The notes beneath the pieces are model-generated. The model ran no database searches. It was given only the letters and a program-made list of their open reading frames with translations, and had not been told where the DNA came from. DNA of 5,884 nucleotides from Lysobacteraceae bacterium (GTDB lineage: Bacteria > Pseudomonadota > Gammaproteobacteria > Xanthomonadales > Xanthomonadaceae). Position numbers and translations under genes: made by a program. Positions 4,962 through 5,884 of this stretch are shown here, one piece after another (within the stretch, counting starts at the first letter, position 1; each line of letters begins with the position of its first letter). The stretch lies in assembly GCA_028293685.1 (NCBI GenBank), contig JAQGOI010000081.1, positions 1 to 5,884 of the forward strand, given 5' to 3'.

Positions 4962-5884
4962 CTACAGCTTCAGCGTGCCGTTGTCGACGATGGTCTTGCC
5001 GTCGAGGGTGACCGTGCTGCCGGGGAGGAACACAGTGCTGCTCCACGGGACGCTGTTGTCGCCGCCGGCCCAGGTGTTGTTGCCGGCGCCGACGGTGACT
5101 GCGCCGGCCGGGACCCATGTGCCGACGGTGCTGTTCGCGGGCAGTTTGACGTTGGGGTTGATGCCCAGGTCGATGAAGCCGAAGGCGTCCTTGCGTGGGT
5201 CGGTGCTGGCGTCGTACGTGGCCTTGTAGTCGGCCCAGCCGTCGCCCGATCCGGTCATCGCGGTGACCTTGCCGCCGCTCACGGTCAGGGTCAGGTTGTC
5301 GATGGGCTTGCCGCGGAAGAACAGGTGCGTCTGCACGACCTTGCCTTCGGCGCTGCCTGCGACCGGTGTGGTGTACACCTCGCCCGCCGGCAGGTACACG
5401 CTGGCCGTCGCGCCGCCGGCCTTGCGCTCGGCATCGGACAACACGCCATCGCTGACCAGCACCGGGCGTCCCTTGATGTGCAGCTTGAGGTCGGTGCCGT
5501 TGGGGTTGGTGACGTGCACTTCGTCGCCGGCGGCGAGCGCGGCCTTGACCTTGTCGCCCTGCGTCTGCACGGCGGCGTAATCCATGTTGACGCCGTTCCA
5601 GAACAGTTTCGAAAGATCGTCCGCGCTCATCCCGTAACGCTGCGCGCGCCATGCGGTGGGAAAGAGGTTGTTGCCGAGCTCGACGGTGCGCACGCCGCGC
5701 TTGAGCATGGCCTGGTTGATCGCCTCGCCGGTTTTGGCGCGCGCGGCGATGCGTGCAGGATCGGCGCCCTCGAGCACATTCTCCGCGGTGCCATTGGTGA
5801 CGTTGATCAACACATTGGCGAGCCCCGCGAGTCCCATCGCGGCCTTGTCCGCCTGGGTGTCGTACTGGGCCGGCACGTCGAAGA
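4962..5884 (-). CDS. M29-type aminopeptidase homologue, 5' end outside window, divergent metal site
   Basis: An open frame runs from the right edge to TAG 4964-4962, about 307 residues. The GTG at 5876 is probably an internal valine because the frame stays open beyond it, and roughly 100 N-terminal residues should be missing. M29 (AmpS/PepS) landmarks are FPTAWRAQRYGMSADDLSKL, a TDL...GRPVLVSDG stretch, LPAGEVYTTPV with the conserved glutamate (codon 5381-5379), GKPIDNLTL, and a C-terminal VTLDGKTIVDNG close to the family's usual ending. By eye, other metal ligands are replaced: the LGE glutamate aligns with F (5177-5175), the HIALG histidine with T (5096-5094), and His-Trp-Asp with P-W-S (5048-5040). 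It may be non-catalytic, use another mechanism, or form a distinct subfamily. Domain identity is more secure than activity. REP units lie downstream. Confidence 0.85.
   Translation of the reverse strand, partial: FDVPAQYDTQADKAAMGLAGLANVLINVTNGTAENVLEGADPARIAARAKTGEAINQAMLKRGVRTVELGNNLFPTAWRAQRYGMSADDLSKLFWNGVNMDYAAVQTQGDKVKAALAAGDEVHVTNPNGTDLKLHIKGRPVLVSDGVLSDAERKAGGATASVYLPAGEVYTTPVAGSAEGKVVQTHLFFRGKPIDNLTLTVSGGKVTAMTGSGDGWADYKATYDASTDPRKDAFGFIDLGINPNVKLPANSTVGTWVPAGAVTVGAGNNTWAGGDNSVPWSSTVFLPGSTVTLDGKTIVDNGTLKL

Noticed and set aside
4717..5229. 170-codon plus-strand frame over the second REP array
   Set aside because: It translates repeat units and then runs antisense to the M29-type gene.

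Overview
The window is GC-rich, with strong C/G bias at third codon positions. It carries short interspersed repeats with the core GTCGCGACTT(A/C)CGTCGCTCC(C/T)ACAGG. I associate this repeat family and gene content with the Xanthomonadaceae (Lysobacter, Luteimonas and relatives). That assignment rests on recall of repeat style and protein families, not on a search.

Layout from left to right. (1) 1-62 (-) is the first 20 codons of an exported protein with a clean signal peptide; the rest lies off the left edge. (2) 63-617 is a 555-base gene-free stretch. It holds a probable promoter for the left-edge gene and four tandem REP-like units with a period of about 74 bases (first cores at 214, 290, 362, 438). 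(3) 618-2285 (+) encodes a secreted serine beta-lactamase/esterase-family (S12-like) protein with two C-terminal barrel-like repeats. (4) 2286-2482 is a short convergent gap with possible faint coding relics. (5) 2483-3343 (-) encodes an EamA/DMT inner-membrane transporter. (6) 3344-3515 is a divergent intergenic region with three short palindromes. (7) 3516-3794 and 3826-4425 (+) form a probable two-gene operon: a DUF4242 protein (SCO4226-like) and a membrane-anchored helical/coiled-coil protein of unknown function. (8) 4462-4734 (-) is an orphan C-terminal piece of an IcmF-type acyl-CoA mutase with 90 intact codons and no 5' part. (9) 4735-4961 starts at the mutase breakpoint with an AAAGGGGACGGAGG motif, then holds two more REP units and a terminator-like hairpin. 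(10) 4962-5884 (-) is the C-terminal part of an M29-type aminopeptidase homologue whose 5' end is off the right edge. Most of its expected metal ligands appear to be replaced.

There is no single pathway here. It looks like a patchwork of accessory and housekeeping-fringe genes separated by REP arrays, with one clear deletion or insertion scar at the mutase fragment. I see no phage, CRISPR, tRNA, rRNA or intact transposase. The strongest leads for follow-up are the mutase truncation with its breakpoint motif, the M29 homologue with a degraded metal site, and the DUF4242/coiled-coil pair. I do not see convincing evidence of a complete undescribed multi-gene system.
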